From: Antedon bifida
Lineage: Eukaryota; Echinodermata; Crinoidea; Comatulida; Antedonidae
NCBI GenBank assembly: GCA_963402885.1
Contig: OY727100.1
Span: 15,841,395-15,905,394, forward strand
Direction of reading: 5' to 3'
Length of the DNA stretch: 64,000 nt
The translations under genes and the position numbers were made by a program. Every line of letters begins with the position of its first letter. Positions within the stretch are counted from its first letter, which is position 1. Positions 13,001 to 22,629 of this stretch are shown here, in pieces. A model generated the notes under the pieces. That model searched no databases and had not been told where the DNA came from. It saw only the letters and a list, made by a program, of their open reading frames with translations.

Positions 13001-16000
13001 TCCTCTTGAGTGTGGTATAAACTAACCCACTTGTTCTGCAAAAAAGCAGTAAGGTCCTGCGGAGGTTCTACACAAGATAAGAAAGCAGAAGAGTTAACTT
13101 TTCTGGATTTCCCAAATGCAATTTCTTTTGCACAGGAAATTCATTTTATATAGGCAAGAATCTTTACGTAATTTGTTAGATTATTGGAGCATCAATAAAT
13201 AATGATGTCTTCTTTCAAAAGCATTATTTTCTAAAACCTATAGGATATATAAGTATTGTTATAAATAAAGGGTGAAAATCAGAAATCAAAGATAAATTGT
13301 AATTATCTTTTATACTATATAAGGTAACCTCTTGATTGTTATGCAATTCATTTATATACAGAATTTCCACATCTATCTCTCCTTTTTTCAGAAATAGTTT
13401 TTGATTTTATTATGTAATTCTTGTTGCTAGATTTAAACAAATAAAGAAATGAAATTTAATAAAGTCTAGTTTCAAGATGCTGTCAAGTCGTACTGTCTTT
13501 ATTTTACCCATTTTATCATATTATTTTATTATGAAATTGTTTATTTTTATGGTGTTTATATTTGAACGCGAGCCAGAGTTCTTGACAACATAAATAAATT
13601 ATATTGAATGACTGACAACCTAGTAAAGAAAAATCTTATTACATTACACAATTATGGAAATACTTTTTACAAAAAAAGATAAAGATATAACGATAACTAA
13701 AAAATAAATTTGAAAGTTGAATATTATACAGATATTGACTGCTTAGAGGTTAAATATAAGATTTGACATCCCAGAGGGAATGATATTTTGTTCGAGGGAA
13801 TATATTTCCTCAAACAATATATCATTCCCAAGGGGTTGTCAAATCTTATATTTTACCGAGATAAAAGGCGATATCTGTTATATTACATAGCCAACAACAA
13901 GTTGAATATCTACTGCTGGATCGAGTGTAGCTAGGCCTCCTTTGTAATAAGCCTGCTGATGATGTGAGGTCTGGGCTGTCGATTTGAGAGGAGCGAATTC
14001 GGCAACTCTATTTAAACGTCAACTTAAAACTCTTCTTTTTAATTAATTACTAAGTAATGTTAGGCGCTCTGTTCTTTGTAGGGCGCCATATAAAAACTTT
14101 TATAGAATAGAATAGAATTGTGACCAATACGGGTGCACCACAAGGCACGGTATTGGCACCTTTCCTTTTTACGTTATATACATCCGACTTTCGATCCAGT
14201 CATGTTGACTGTTCAATAGTTAAGTTTGCTGATGATACTGCATTGCTTGGGCTAATACGGTACGATAATGACAGTCATTATAGGACTAAAATTGTTAAAG
14301 ATGTATTGACAATTGAAACACACAAAAATCAAGGTCAAAATATTCTAAATTTAAATTGGCCATATCAAAGTAATATATAAGTTATCCACTTTAGGTCGAA
14401 AATTCAAGTCAAAAACAATTAGTTTACGTAATTAACAGGTAAATTAATTTGATTACATTTCGTCTGGAAAATCGTCGCGAGCGAAAGTAAACAAAGATTT
14501 CAAACCACGAGTATGCATTATGCAGGATTGGGAATCGTCACAATTGAGAAGGTGTTTTCACACAGATCGCGAGGAAGTTTTATGATTATGCATACAGAGT
14601 TGCATTATGAGATACGTTTTGATCGAAAACTTTGACTGGAAGTCAAAGTTATTTTTTGAAAAAAAAATGTCTGTATTTCAGTTAAATTTTTGGACTCATT
14701 TTTGATGAAAGTTAATAACTATTATGATACTTCAAAATGACCCACTTTTTTCGAAATATTGTTATTTTTATTTTTTTGGAATTAGTCAAAGGGACAATAC
14801 ATCTTTAACTTTGTTATTAGTATTGTGAAGATAACTACCTTAAACTTAATATTACCAAAACTAAAGAACTTGTAATTGATTTTCGTAAACATAAAATAGA
14901 GACTGAAGTGGTCGTAATTTATAATACTCGTGTTGAAAGGGTCATTTAAATATTTAGGGGTCGTTTTCGATGATCAACTTCAATGGGGAGATCATATAGA
15001 TAGTGTAATGAAAAAACTTAACACTTGTTTGTATTGCCTTCGTAAAATGAACGACTTTCATGTCAGACATGAAATCCTTACTATGTTCTACCAATTCGTT
15101 ATTTGTGGTGTATGGGCTTATTGTATTACAGCATGGGGTAGTAACGCGTTGAAAGAGGACTTGGTGAGGATCGATCATAAAACAAAGAAATTAGGTAATT
15201 TAACAGTGGCTCTAGTCTGCAAAGTGTTGAGTCTGTTCACCACACACGTGTGATGAGACTGTTCATGTGTATCCTAGATGATAATAGTCATCCACTTCAT
15301 GATAGGCTGATCTATTATACCTAGAAGTGGTAGGATGCGACTGCCATACTCCCGCACTAATCGTTATCGTTATTCATTTGTCCCAATGAGCATCAAGTTT
15401 TTCAATATGAATTATATGAGATAATGCACAGTGTAATAAAATTATATATTAGATTAGTGATAGCAATAATAATTACAATAATGACGACAAAATTAATATT
15501 TTTAATTGTTGTTTAAATGTTACCATTTTAATGTCACATGTTCATGGCATAGTCAAAGTTTGATTTTATTTATTTTAATATTTTTTTATAGTTTTTTCGT
15601 TTATTCAAAAAGTAGCTATAATTATTCAAAGGTTTTCCCTGTGTTAACATTGTAAGAACAGTCACATAGAAATGTATTGGCCACAATGGAAATAAGGGCC
15701 ACAATGGAAATAAGTTTGACCTTTGGTTACTTTTTTGTGTTACCCTGAATTCATTCTTTGTATTTTATATGTTGTGTTATTTTGTGAATTCGAATAAAGA
15801 AATAAAAAAATAAAAAAATAAAAATAAAATATAAGTATGGGTCTGCATTTTGGGGATATCAGATCTTTAAAAGACTGTATACTTACGTAATAATACATCT
15901 GGTGCTGAAACAGAATATATAAAAAAAATCATGATAAAATTCAATAAAACAAGTAATTGGGGTTGTAGCTTGGTCTTAAGATGTTTGGTGACCAATTAAA

Positions 16001-19000
16001 TAACACAGGAGTCTCTTCAGGGGGTAGGGCTTGAGTTGCCATCACCTTCTTTTTGACAGCTAAAATGACATTATATATTGTTTGAAGGTTTGCATGGCGA
16101 AATCAAATGTTGATATAAAGTTTGCGGTACACCACATTATATTAGTTCTGAAAAGAACTGTTGCGTTTCTCGACGTTTTGATCAATATGCTTTGATTCTC
16201 ACTCCTCAGTTCTTTTCAGAACTCAACAGTTCTTTTCAAAACTAATATAAAATGACATTATTAACTACTTTTTTACCACTTTTTTTTTGACAGATTATTA
16301 ATATTATGTTAGCGCATCCCGATTTGAAAAATCCTGGATCCTTCTAACAGTTTATACTTACCATTTGTATAGTTACAAATATGCAATTAAAAGTATTTAA
16401 AATTATTCCAAATACAATATAAAAAATGGTAATAAAAATATAGAATCTATGTTATTCCTTATGACCATTTACACACAACGCGGGCGGTTTCCGCTCAGGA
16501 TAGATAGAGATTATATGTAGAATAAGTTTTCCGCTTACCGTTACTGCCCGTCTGTGTAAATTGGCCTTTATTTTGTTGTGCTGCATAGGTAGCCTTGTTC
16601 GTGCAAATGGTCTACTTTTTCAAGTTTTTTCAAATACCAACATATGGTTATCAAAAAGCGAAAAGCGTATATGATTTTTTCCATGAATTTATAAGACCTG
16701 ACGCGAGTTGAAAGCATCAGCTTATGCGTAATAATTCATATTTCATCATCTAAGTCATTTCCACTGCTGCAAAATTCAAGTTTTTTTTGCTTCAGCGTAA
16801 TTAGTAGTGTTGAATGGATTTACTTTTTGCAAAGCGAAAAAACAAATGCGCAACCAATCAGAACCCAGGAAATAAGTTACCTCACCATCTTGAGAACTCA
16901 TGTACATAGAACAGTTTAGCAAACAGGAAATAAAAATGAAAATCACAGTTACAGTTTTCGCTCTTCTAGTGATAAATAATAAATGGTAGTGTGATTTTTC
17001 TGTCTTTGAAAACATTGGATTGCCACAATGCAATTTGCAAAGTGGAAAACAGGCTAAATTCAAACTGGTTTTGGTAGCTGACTATATTAACTTACCTTCT
17101 GTTTCAAGCATAGCTGTTGTAGTAGGAACAGTTGTCGTGGGAGCCGTTGTAGTAGGTACAGTTGTCGTGGGAGCCGTTGTAGTAGGTACTGTTGTCGTAG
17201 GAGCAGTTGTTGTGGGAGCCGTTGTTGTAGGAGCGGTTGTAGTTGGAGCAGCTGTAGTAGGAGTTGGATGGTCTAAATTCAATATAAAAATAAACAACAA
17301 ACTATAATTTATATTACATATTTTAAAGATGTATTGTCCCCCTGAAAAAATAATTCTTAACAACATTTTTGTTGGATATGCCATTTTAATGTAACATAAT
17401 AGTTATCCACTTTGACCAAAAATTGGATCGAAAACAAATGTATTTACCTGAAAAAAATGTAATTTAAAGAAAAAAATGGCCAAATTGGCTGCCAGCCAGT
17501 GGGTTTTTGGTTGAAATTGACCATTTATTTTGTCAATTTATAAGTGAAAACATTATTTTTTTTTTTTTTTTCGATGGAAGTGATTAACTTTATTAAAACT
17601 ACAAAATAACCTATTCAAAGTCTGATTTAATAAATCTTCATTTTTCATGTTACATGTTACAATACATCTTTAAAGCCAGTGTCATTTTAGCTAAATTTGA
17701 TAAACTTGTTTAATTAAAAAAGCATCATCTTTTTTCTTAGGTCAGTTTAAAAAAACATTATATTTGTTTGTGCATATTTTTTTGTAAGATGAATAAAGCT
17801 TCTTCAGTTTTTTAAAGCAATAATTATTTATATTGTTGAGTATGCATTGCATATGCTCTTCTGGTTCTGGTTCCTAGTATACTGGTCATTTGAGAACATT
17901 CATATCAAACATTTGTATATACGATACTGTATATGATATTTTATACATGATCAATTCCCTAGTTCTCTTTATGACATCATCAATAATGGATATAAAAGTG
18001 TGCCCAACTAAAACATGTTAACCAAGTTTTTTTCACCTTTCATTTCAATTTTTCATGTATTATTAGGAAGGTTTCGCAACCTTACGAATACGATAACGAA
18101 AACGGATACGTCACACATTTGTGAAACTTTTGAGCTGATCCCCACTTCATATTCGTAAAGCGTATTCCTGTTGACGAAAATCACCATTCATATTCGTAAC
18201 TACAAAACGAGTATAGTTTTTGATCTATTTTGCACATTTTGCATTTGAATCAGGAATGATTCATGATTATAATATAATTATAGATTTATTGAAAGTAATT
18301 TACTAAAGTAATTTACTAAAATGCCAGGTCAATTTTTATAAATAGCAGTTTTTAAAGTCCTCACTCGCTTTGATGTTACGCTAGGCCTAGGCAGCCAAGC
18401 ACAAAGCAACACGTACCTGCGCTTCGCTCAAATATACCGCAGTCATATTTTGGATGACGCCCTCAATATTTCGTTGCCGTGCGAAACAGATTTTTACTGG
18501 CTTACGAAAACGAATACGTGTGCGTGACGTATCCGTTTTCGTTATCGTATTCGTAAGATTGCGAAACCTCTCTATTATTGACAATTATTCCACTGCAGTT
18601 ACTACATTTTGTTTTACTGTACTCTCAAATCTGTAAATTATTTAGCATGCTTTTTCAGGTATTCATACTGTTTGCAGTAAACTTTGAAACAAACTAAAAT
18701 CAGGCATTATTGCTGCAGTAAGAAAATGTAGTTACTGCAGTAACTGCAACAGATCCCTTATCAATTAGAACTGTAGTATTAATTTTATACCTTAAACAAC
18801 ATTTTGAATTGAATTACTATAATATGAAGTATACTCACCTTCTCTACAACATACATAACTCTTTGAGTTACAGGATAAAGCTATCCATTCTTGTTCTTTA
18901 TTCATGTAGGCACAATCAAGACCGGAAGACGGCTCATCCGCTTTCCAGGCTAAATGGATATTAAAACAATGTTAACATAGCATAGGTTCTAGACGGTGAT

Positions 19001-20420
19001 TCTACTAATGATAAAGAGATAAACATTTCGGCACATTTTGCATTTCATATGTACTGTATACAACTTGGGCTTGAAAAAAAAATCTAAATGCCAACTAGTG
19101 GCAATCATATTAAAGGAATACCATGGAAGGTATGGCCTGGAAGTCTAAAGCTCTGTCTACACTCTCAACTTTGTGATGTACATATATATGGACACTACCA
19201 TATTTGGGCACATCACACTTTTTTTTAAACTAGTTTGTAGTGTAGTCAGGGCTTAAGTGTTAACAGTGTAAAACAGTGGCAGATCTCAATAAAACACAAA
19301 TAAATCAGTCAATAAGATTAATCAAAACAGGGCAGCCAGGGCAAACTTTCAGAAAACACTATTATTTATATAAGATGTATTGCCCTATAAAACATAAACA
19401 ATGAAGATTCATTTTTAAAAAAGGCTTTGAATAGGCTATTTCACAGTTTTAATTAAAATGGCATATTCAACAACAAACATTATTTTTTCAGGAGAACAAT
19501 ATATCTTTATCTTAATCTTAATTAATTAATTTCTTATTCTTTTTTATTTTTGTTTATAATTTTTTCCTTTTCACCTGTAAACACCGCCTCTTGTCCAGTT
19601 GCTGCCCAAGTCCATGCTCCATTTATTTTACAAATACCCAAAAGTATTGGATCGTCATTTAGCAGATTAGCAGCTAAAAAAGTATTTATTTCTGGAGATT
19701 CAATGTAGATGGGTACACTGACGCCACCACGAGTGGCGCGGCTGTCACAGTGACCATTTGTGACAAACTGATTGTAAGTTTTGTCCTTGTCTTCGAAATG
19801 AAAAGTAATGTCATCAGTATAGTCTGTTACAGTCCACGGTGCTGTCACTGTAAACAAAAATAAAACAGGGTGATTTTTGTGTCAGTCTACATACTGAATG
19901 CAAGGGTTTTTGTTATTTGAAAACAGTATCATACTCATGCTGTAAAGTTTGGTTCCCACTGGGACGCAATGCAAGGACATAAGCGCAACTCAAGTATTTT
20001 GACCAATCACAAATGATGGATTATTCGAAAAGCAAACTCCCAGCTTAATAGCACAATTTAGTTTTCAGGACACGTCACACTACTACTTATCTATCAAGTC
20101 GAAAAGTCATTCTACACAAGCATAAACATCCGTAAATTCCCAGCTTAATTGCATCATTTCGTTTTTTCATAGTGCGTCATAAGACTACTAATATATCAAG
20201 TCAAAAAGTTATTCTACAAAAGCTCAGAAAATGACTGTTAGGCTCAATATCTGCTTTAGTCGTGTGGCATGTCATTAAAATGAAACCTCACTATAAATGT
20301 CTAATTAAAAAGACTGCTATTAGAATTGAAAAGTGTACAAATATGAAGAAAAAAAATGTCTAACTTACCCATAGTTGCACAAAGAATTGTACTCAAAACA
20401 TAAGTTTTTAGGTGAAACAT
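176..20420 (-). CDS. CTLD / mucin / triplicated Tie-like Ig-EGF receptor ectodomain (3' end outside window)
   Basis: A multi-exon gene assembled by phase. Exons in transcript order: 20420-20369, 19847-19575, 18949-18839, 17272-17096, 15904-15887, 13067-12732, 12297-12052, 11482-11348, 11050-10907, 10179-10054, 9672-9556, 9110-8760, 8044-7799, 7604-7470, 6976-6824, 6375-6244, 6010-5897, 5449-5339, 5223-5140, 4733-4716, 4052-3717, 3298-3053, 2422-2288, 1972-1829, 762-637, 292-176. Every join is phase 1 and in frame, giving about 1394 residues with no stop and no transmembrane segment yet. The domains are a signal peptide, a C-type lectin domain, a Thr/Pro linker, then three Ig-like plus EGF modules. 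The EGF exons follow the order and Cys spacing of the Tie receptor EGF block, for example the GCSCAGGFYG and FCYPDPLGCIC segments. Secreted or membrane-anchored cannot be decided here. The domain calls are firm; continuity as one transcript is inferred. Confidence 0.8.
890..1795. repeat. Intronic 51-bp minisatellite (GTTGTTGCTGCAGTA / CAACAGCTGTAGTAT)
   Basis: About 17 imperfect tandem units of 51 bp, rich in self-complementary words (CAGCTG, CTGCAG, AACAACTG). It sits in the intron between exons 1972-1829 and 762-637. The unit is a multiple of three, so several strands and frames stay open for 140-210 codons, but there are no splice sites in phase with the neighbouring exons. Confidence 0.85.
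4716..5223 (-). CDS. Second Thr-rich linker exon and second 18-nt microexon
   Basis: Exon 5223-5140 (28 codons) encodes VTTTEEPTTTAEPTTT and further PTTT repeats ending APTTTQ, a shorter and more acidic version of the earlier linker. Exon 4733-4716 is 18 nt and gives APDILL; its acceptor and donor match those of the first microexon. Flanking intron sequence (about 4690-4870) also matches 15870-16040, so the linker-microexon unit was duplicated with its introns. Confidence 0.72.
5339..9110 (-). CDS. Tie-like module C (divergent copy)
   Basis: Seven exons form a second, diverged module. Exon 9110-8760 (117 codons) is an Asp/Ser/Thr-rich beta domain (DPAVTLTFYSLKDS, GPFTGTATLDGF). Exon 8044-7799 is an Ig domain with LRWKFNGEDL and IEESGVYECFLNG, and like the module A and B Ig exons it is exactly 246 nt. 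Exon 7604-7470 (135 nt, EGF; CYNGGVCSAD) matches the 135-nt EGF of the other modules. Then come 6976-6824 (FCYPDPLGCICASGWMG), 6375-6244 (GHYGPNCDLECHCSDGDC), 6010-5897 (GDFGELCELQCEC) and 5449-5339 (GFYGEYCTLTCPCG). Equal exon lengths alongside diverged sequence indicate an older duplication than the one giving modules A and B. Confidence 0.75.
5653..5765. mobile_element. MITE family M1 copy
   Basis: AAAGCTCTGTCAAGACTATC to TAAAGTTTGATAGGGTATAG, with GTAGTGATAT and GCACATCACA inside. Intronic. Confidence 0.6.
7178..7433 (-). mobile_element. tRNA-derived SINE (family S1), reverse orientation
   Basis: Read on the minus strand it starts GGAGTTGTGGCTTGGTGGTT (A box region), has a B box (GGGTTCAAGTCCCG), a body ending in ATCACCCTCATTAAATATGG, and a poly-A tail seen as poly-T at about 7156-7186 on the plus strand. 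A near-full second copy lies at 54243-54493. It sits in an intron of the lectin/Tie-like gene. Confidence 0.75.
9556..13067 (-). CDS. Tie-like module B: beta/Ig-like domain, Ig domain, four EGF-type exons
   Basis: Six exons. The first, 13067-12732 (112 codons), is a beta-rich domain at the position of Tie Ig1, with TDWSHTLFDGS and GAAELRPGPFLTRYI but without a clear Cys pair. Exon 12297-12052 (82 codons) is an Ig domain with LRWSFNG and VEDDGIYECYIDG; it has the late Cys but a weak early one. Cys-rich exons of 45, 48, 42 and 39 codons follow: 11482-11348 (ICKYGGVCEP, CICPSGYIGDLC), 11050-10907 (GKIMCRPPPFGCSCAGG), 10179-10054 (CPTGKYGPDCRFDCDCPD) and 9672-9556 (CPIGFYGTQCEFQCEC). The order matches EGF1-3 of Tie1/Tie2 plus one extra half-EGF. 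All borders are phase 1. Confidence 0.78.
10230..10372. repeat. Short copy of the 51-bp minisatellite in the duplicated intron
   Basis: The same GCAGTAACAACAGTTGTTGC units appear at the matching place in the module B copy of the gene, but only about three units remain. A tRNA-derived SINE head follows directly from about 10373. Confidence 0.8.
10373..10490 (+). mobile_element. tRNA-derived SINE head (family S2)
   Basis: GTCGAGTGGTTAAGGC resembles a pol III A box and ACAGGTTCAAGGC a B box, followed by a poly-T tract. The same head and its body occur at 49482-49770, and a body fragment lies at 11570-11722. Confidence 0.55.
11570..11722 (+). mobile_element. SINE S2 body fragment
   Basis: It shares GGTGGTAGAACAAGTCTT and the ACTTAAAAAGAACTCATTGG-type segment with the longer copy at 49482-49770. 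Intronic. Confidence 0.55.
13745..13860. repeat. Long imperfect palindrome (hairpin)
   Basis: TAAATATAAGATTTGACA at the left pairs with TGTCAAATCTTATATTTT at the right, and GGGAATGATATTTTGTT pairs with an AACAATATATCATTCCC arm. It is either a small MITE or a stem-loop; intronic. Confidence 0.6.
13970..14118 (+). mobile_element. LINE 3' end fragment
   Basis: A short frame reading RSANSATLFKRQLKTLLFN ends at a stop and is followed by AGGGCGCCATATAAAA and a (ATAGA)n tail. That is the usual C-terminus and 3' tail of CR1/L2-type LINE ORF2. It is 5'-truncated and abuts the next LINE relic. Confidence 0.6.
14119..15832 (+). pseudogene. Degenerate LINE reverse transcriptase, interrupted by a MITE
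   Basis: 14120-14380 encodes GAPQGTVLAPFLFTLYTSDF and KFADDTALLG, the RT finger and catalytic FADD-type motifs. After about 440 bp of foreign sequence the frame resumes with EDNYLKLNITKTKELVIDF (about 14836-14890), then FKYLGVVFDDQLQWGDHI and YQFVICGVWAYCITAWGS (14945-15160), the RT C-terminal region of CR1/L2-like LINEs. It ends near AATAAA/(AAATA)n at 15795-15832. Frameshifts and missing endonuclease make it a dead relic in an intron of the lectin/Tie-like gene. Confidence 0.75.
14370..14817. mobile_element. MITE family M2 copy inside the LINE relic
   Basis: It ends in GGGACAATACATCTTTA, matches the GTTATCCACTTT and AATTGG segments of the copies at 17324-17672 and 53812-54110, and splits the RT reading frame. 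The left end is eroded. Confidence 0.55.
15887..17272 (-). CDS. Thr/Pro mucin-like linker exon and 18-nt microexon (first copy)
   Basis: Exon 17272-17096 (59 codons) encodes about ten repeats of the type APTTT/VPTTT between HPTP and AMLETE, a likely O-glycosylated stalk after the lectin domain. Both borders are phase 1 (TTTAG acceptor, GTAAG donor). The next exon, 15904-15887, is only 18 nt, with a TTTCAG acceptor and GTAAGT donor. Joined in phase it reads APDVLL and leads into QPPQDL of the next exon. An equivalent linker and microexon recur further downstream in the same gene, which supports both as real. Confidence 0.75.
16440..16576. mobile_element. MITE family M3 (GGCCAATTTACACAG ends)
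   Basis: It is bounded by ATAAGG..CCATTTACACA on the left and TCTGTGTAAATTGGCC on the right, with internal CGGGCGG and GCGGTTTCCGCTC. A related copy is at about 44185-44312, also beside ATAGATTCTGTATT-type sequence. Confidence 0.55.
17324..17672. mobile_element. MITE family M2 (TAAAGATGTATTGTCCC ends)
   Basis: It begins TAAAGATGTATTGTCCCCC and ends ACAATACATCTTTA, with shared internal AGTTATCCACTTTGACC and AACCTATTCAAA segments. There is no ORF. Intronic, next to the mucin exon. Confidence 0.7.
18063..18566. mobile_element. ~500-bp inverted-repeat element
   Basis: The left end GGTTTCGCAACCTTACGAAT and following CGATAACGAAAACGGATACG are mirrored at 18515-18562 (CGTATCCGTTTTCGTTATCG, ATTCGTAAGATTGCGAAACC), giving arms of about 45 bp. 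There is no transposase ORF, so it is a non-autonomous MITE. It lies in the intron between the lectin exon 3 and the mucin exon. Confidence 0.75.
18839..20420 (-). CDS. Signal peptide and C-type lectin-like domain (exons 1-3)
   Basis: Exon 1 (20420-20369) encodes MFHLKTYVLSTILCATM, a basic then hydrophobic leader, ending in phase 1 at a GTAAG donor. Exon 2 (19847-19575, 91 codons) and exon 3 (18949-18839, 37 codons) together form a C-type lectin fold. The signs are SPEINTFLAANL (helix 2), GAWTWAATG (the WxW region), AWKADEPSSG at the ligand-loop position, and the closing cysteines in LDCAYM, ALSCNS and YVCC. The canonical EPN/QPD sugar motif reads EPS, so calcium-dependent sugar binding is uncertain. 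This is the only lectin domain in the gene and it is N-terminal, so it probably faces the ligand. The start is chosen as the only ATG giving a leader joined in frame to the lectin exon. Confidence 0.8.
19147..19254. mobile_element. MITE family M1 copy
   Basis: AAAGCTCTGTCTACACT at one end and AGTGTAGTCAGGGCTT at the other, with TTTGGGCACATCACAC inside. Intronic. Confidence 0.65.
19370..19512. mobile_element. MITE family M2, short copy
   Basis: Ends ATAAGATGTATTGCCC and GAACAATATATCTTTA, with TTTGAATAGGCTATTT and AAATGGCATATT inside. Intronic, beside the lectin exon. Confidence 0.55.
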
Positions 20421-22629
20421 TTTCACACTTTTTTTTTTCTGGATTACATCACAAAACTACGCGATACCATCTTAGCCTTCTGTTTATCAGAAACAGAATG
20501 TGTCAGTTTTAGTACAATTCAAATTCTTTAACGATTGAAACTAATCAATAATTATTGCTTAAAAGAAAAACAGGTTAGCGGAAAAAATGAGTTCAATAGA
20601 AGTATATTAAAAATCAATATTGATTGGTCTTCTCAACAAATTAAGACTATTGATTTTTATAGCCGATTTAACACAGTAAAATATTTTACTGTAGTTGTAG
20701 TTTTGAAACAATTCAATAGATATAGTAATCAATATACTGAATATTATTAACCAGAGGTTATAGAGATATAATTTAGGTACCAAATTCCTTACAAAACTAT
20801 TTTTAAACTACAATTATTATATTATTACTAGCGGTTACCATCTAAAGCCTTGTCTACACTACTGTATCAAACTTTATGTGACAAAAACATGTGATGTGCC
20901 CATATACGGACATGATGATGTCATATCACTATCTTATTTGAACACATCACACTTATTTTTGTCAAACTAGTTTGATAGTGTAGACAGAGCTTTACGGACG
21001 TTATCTAGTAAGTGAATTCATCATTGTACAGTTCAGACATTGCTTGCTGTCTTTGAATACAATGACCTTGCTGAGAATTACTGAACACGATATTTGGCCA
21101 TCGCAAAGACATTGTTCAAAAAGAGAAATTTTCGCAAAAGATTCCATTCTAACATACAAAGGTGCTAGAATGGCGCAAGTATTGGTTTAGGATAGAGGAT
21201 AAAGTTAGTACTGTTATTTGTGATCTATGTGAATTAAGTGAACTGAAACAGCTGTAATAATAACTTTAATAGAAAAAATAAAAGAATGACTGGACAAAAA
21301 TAAACCAGTTCTGAGAATTAAATTACATGGAACGACATGGTAAAGAAAAAACCGCAAGAAAATTAATTTGGAGGGAAATGATACGCAATTTAATTCATTT
21401 CGCGTCAAAAGATGCAATATAACTAACACAAAATCAATGTAACCATGACTTGAAATCTATAAATTGTAAATATTTGTTCATGTCGACCTTGCTTATTATT
21501 ATAGTTTATATTGATTGTATTTCATTCTGCTGTGACAATTGTTTTATTAATACTGTATTATAAATATATAATTTTTTTTAAAGGTCAAAGTGCATGTATG
21601 TTATAACTTTCTTGAAGACAAATTGATGGCAGAACATAAACTTTTTAACTTAGTTTTTGATTTGCTATAATAAAGACAAACTACTACTTTAGTATAAAAT
21701 GTTGTGTTTATTCTGAACCATGTATTAATACATTATTTTGTACGAAAATGATTATGATGATTAAATTACTTATTTAAAAAATATATATACAATATGGAAT
21801 ATTTATTTTAAACGTTGATGAGATTATGGATTTTTTGAAAGAATTGTATTTATTCACAAAAAAAGAAATGGTGTGGGGGAACATGAGCCAGTTATTCAGA
21901 CCTCCCAAGTCTCCCGAAAAACACACATATGTCATATACCTATTGTATACATTTTTGCCAGATATTTCTTTATATACCACCCTCTATGTTTGGTTGTATT
22001 TTTCTTAATATAGCACCCTCTATGGTTTGGCCATGCAATATTTAATTTTGAGTTATTATTCTTGCCAATGGAGATTAAAAGAAATGAGGATGAGTGGATT
22101 AAATAACGGTGTGGGTGGGTTAAATAACGGTGTGGGTGGGTTAAATAACAGTGTGAGTAGGCTAATTATGGTTCACATCCATACACTAAGGTTCTAGGTA
22201 CAGTAGGTTAAATAACTCCTTAAGTACAGTACATCCATGAACTGTTTCTAGACATGTAGGGCTTACAAAACATCACTGTCTTAAAATCAATTAAATCAAA
22301 AATTTCTCTCACACACAAATTGTTTGTCATAGGACGGATACTATGATAAAATATTTTACACACTATAGACACAAATATCAATGAGCTATTCCGTGCACTC
22401 ATCAGATACCGCTGAATGTTGTTGTTTCTTGTCCACTGCGCTTTGAGACGGTTATCGTATTTGGCAACCACCGTGTGTGGCTGCACCATCCCAGATCAAA
22501 GCGCAATATAAAAACTATCTATTATCCATATCTTCATTTCTTCTGCCAGGATGCGCAATTTGTACAATGTAATGTTTAAAGCAATTATGTTGAAAGTGTA
22601 AATATACACACCCCAGCACCTTTCAAATT
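20421..22629. other. Intergenic stretch between two minus-strand genes
   Basis: AT-rich DNA that should hold the promoter of the lectin/Tie-like gene; no TATA or factor site stands out. It contains an M1 MITE (20844-20993), three to four copies of a TTAAATAACGGTGTGGGTGGG-type repeat at 22090-22160, and a GCGCAATATAAAAACTAT SINE-like tail at about 22500. No exon recognised. Confidence 0.5.
20844..20993. mobile_element. MITE family M1, near full-length
   Basis: About 150 bp, from AAAGCCTTGTCTACAC to GATAGTGTAGACAGAGCTTT. The interior reads ATGTGATGTGCCCATATACG and its imperfect complement, so the whole element folds as one hairpin. It is a good reference copy for the family. Confidence 0.8.

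Noticed and set aside
17020-17307. Plus-strand ORF rich in GAVVVGTVVV repeats
   Set aside because: It is the antisense of the Thr/Pro linker exon, which has good splice sites and phase on the minus strand.
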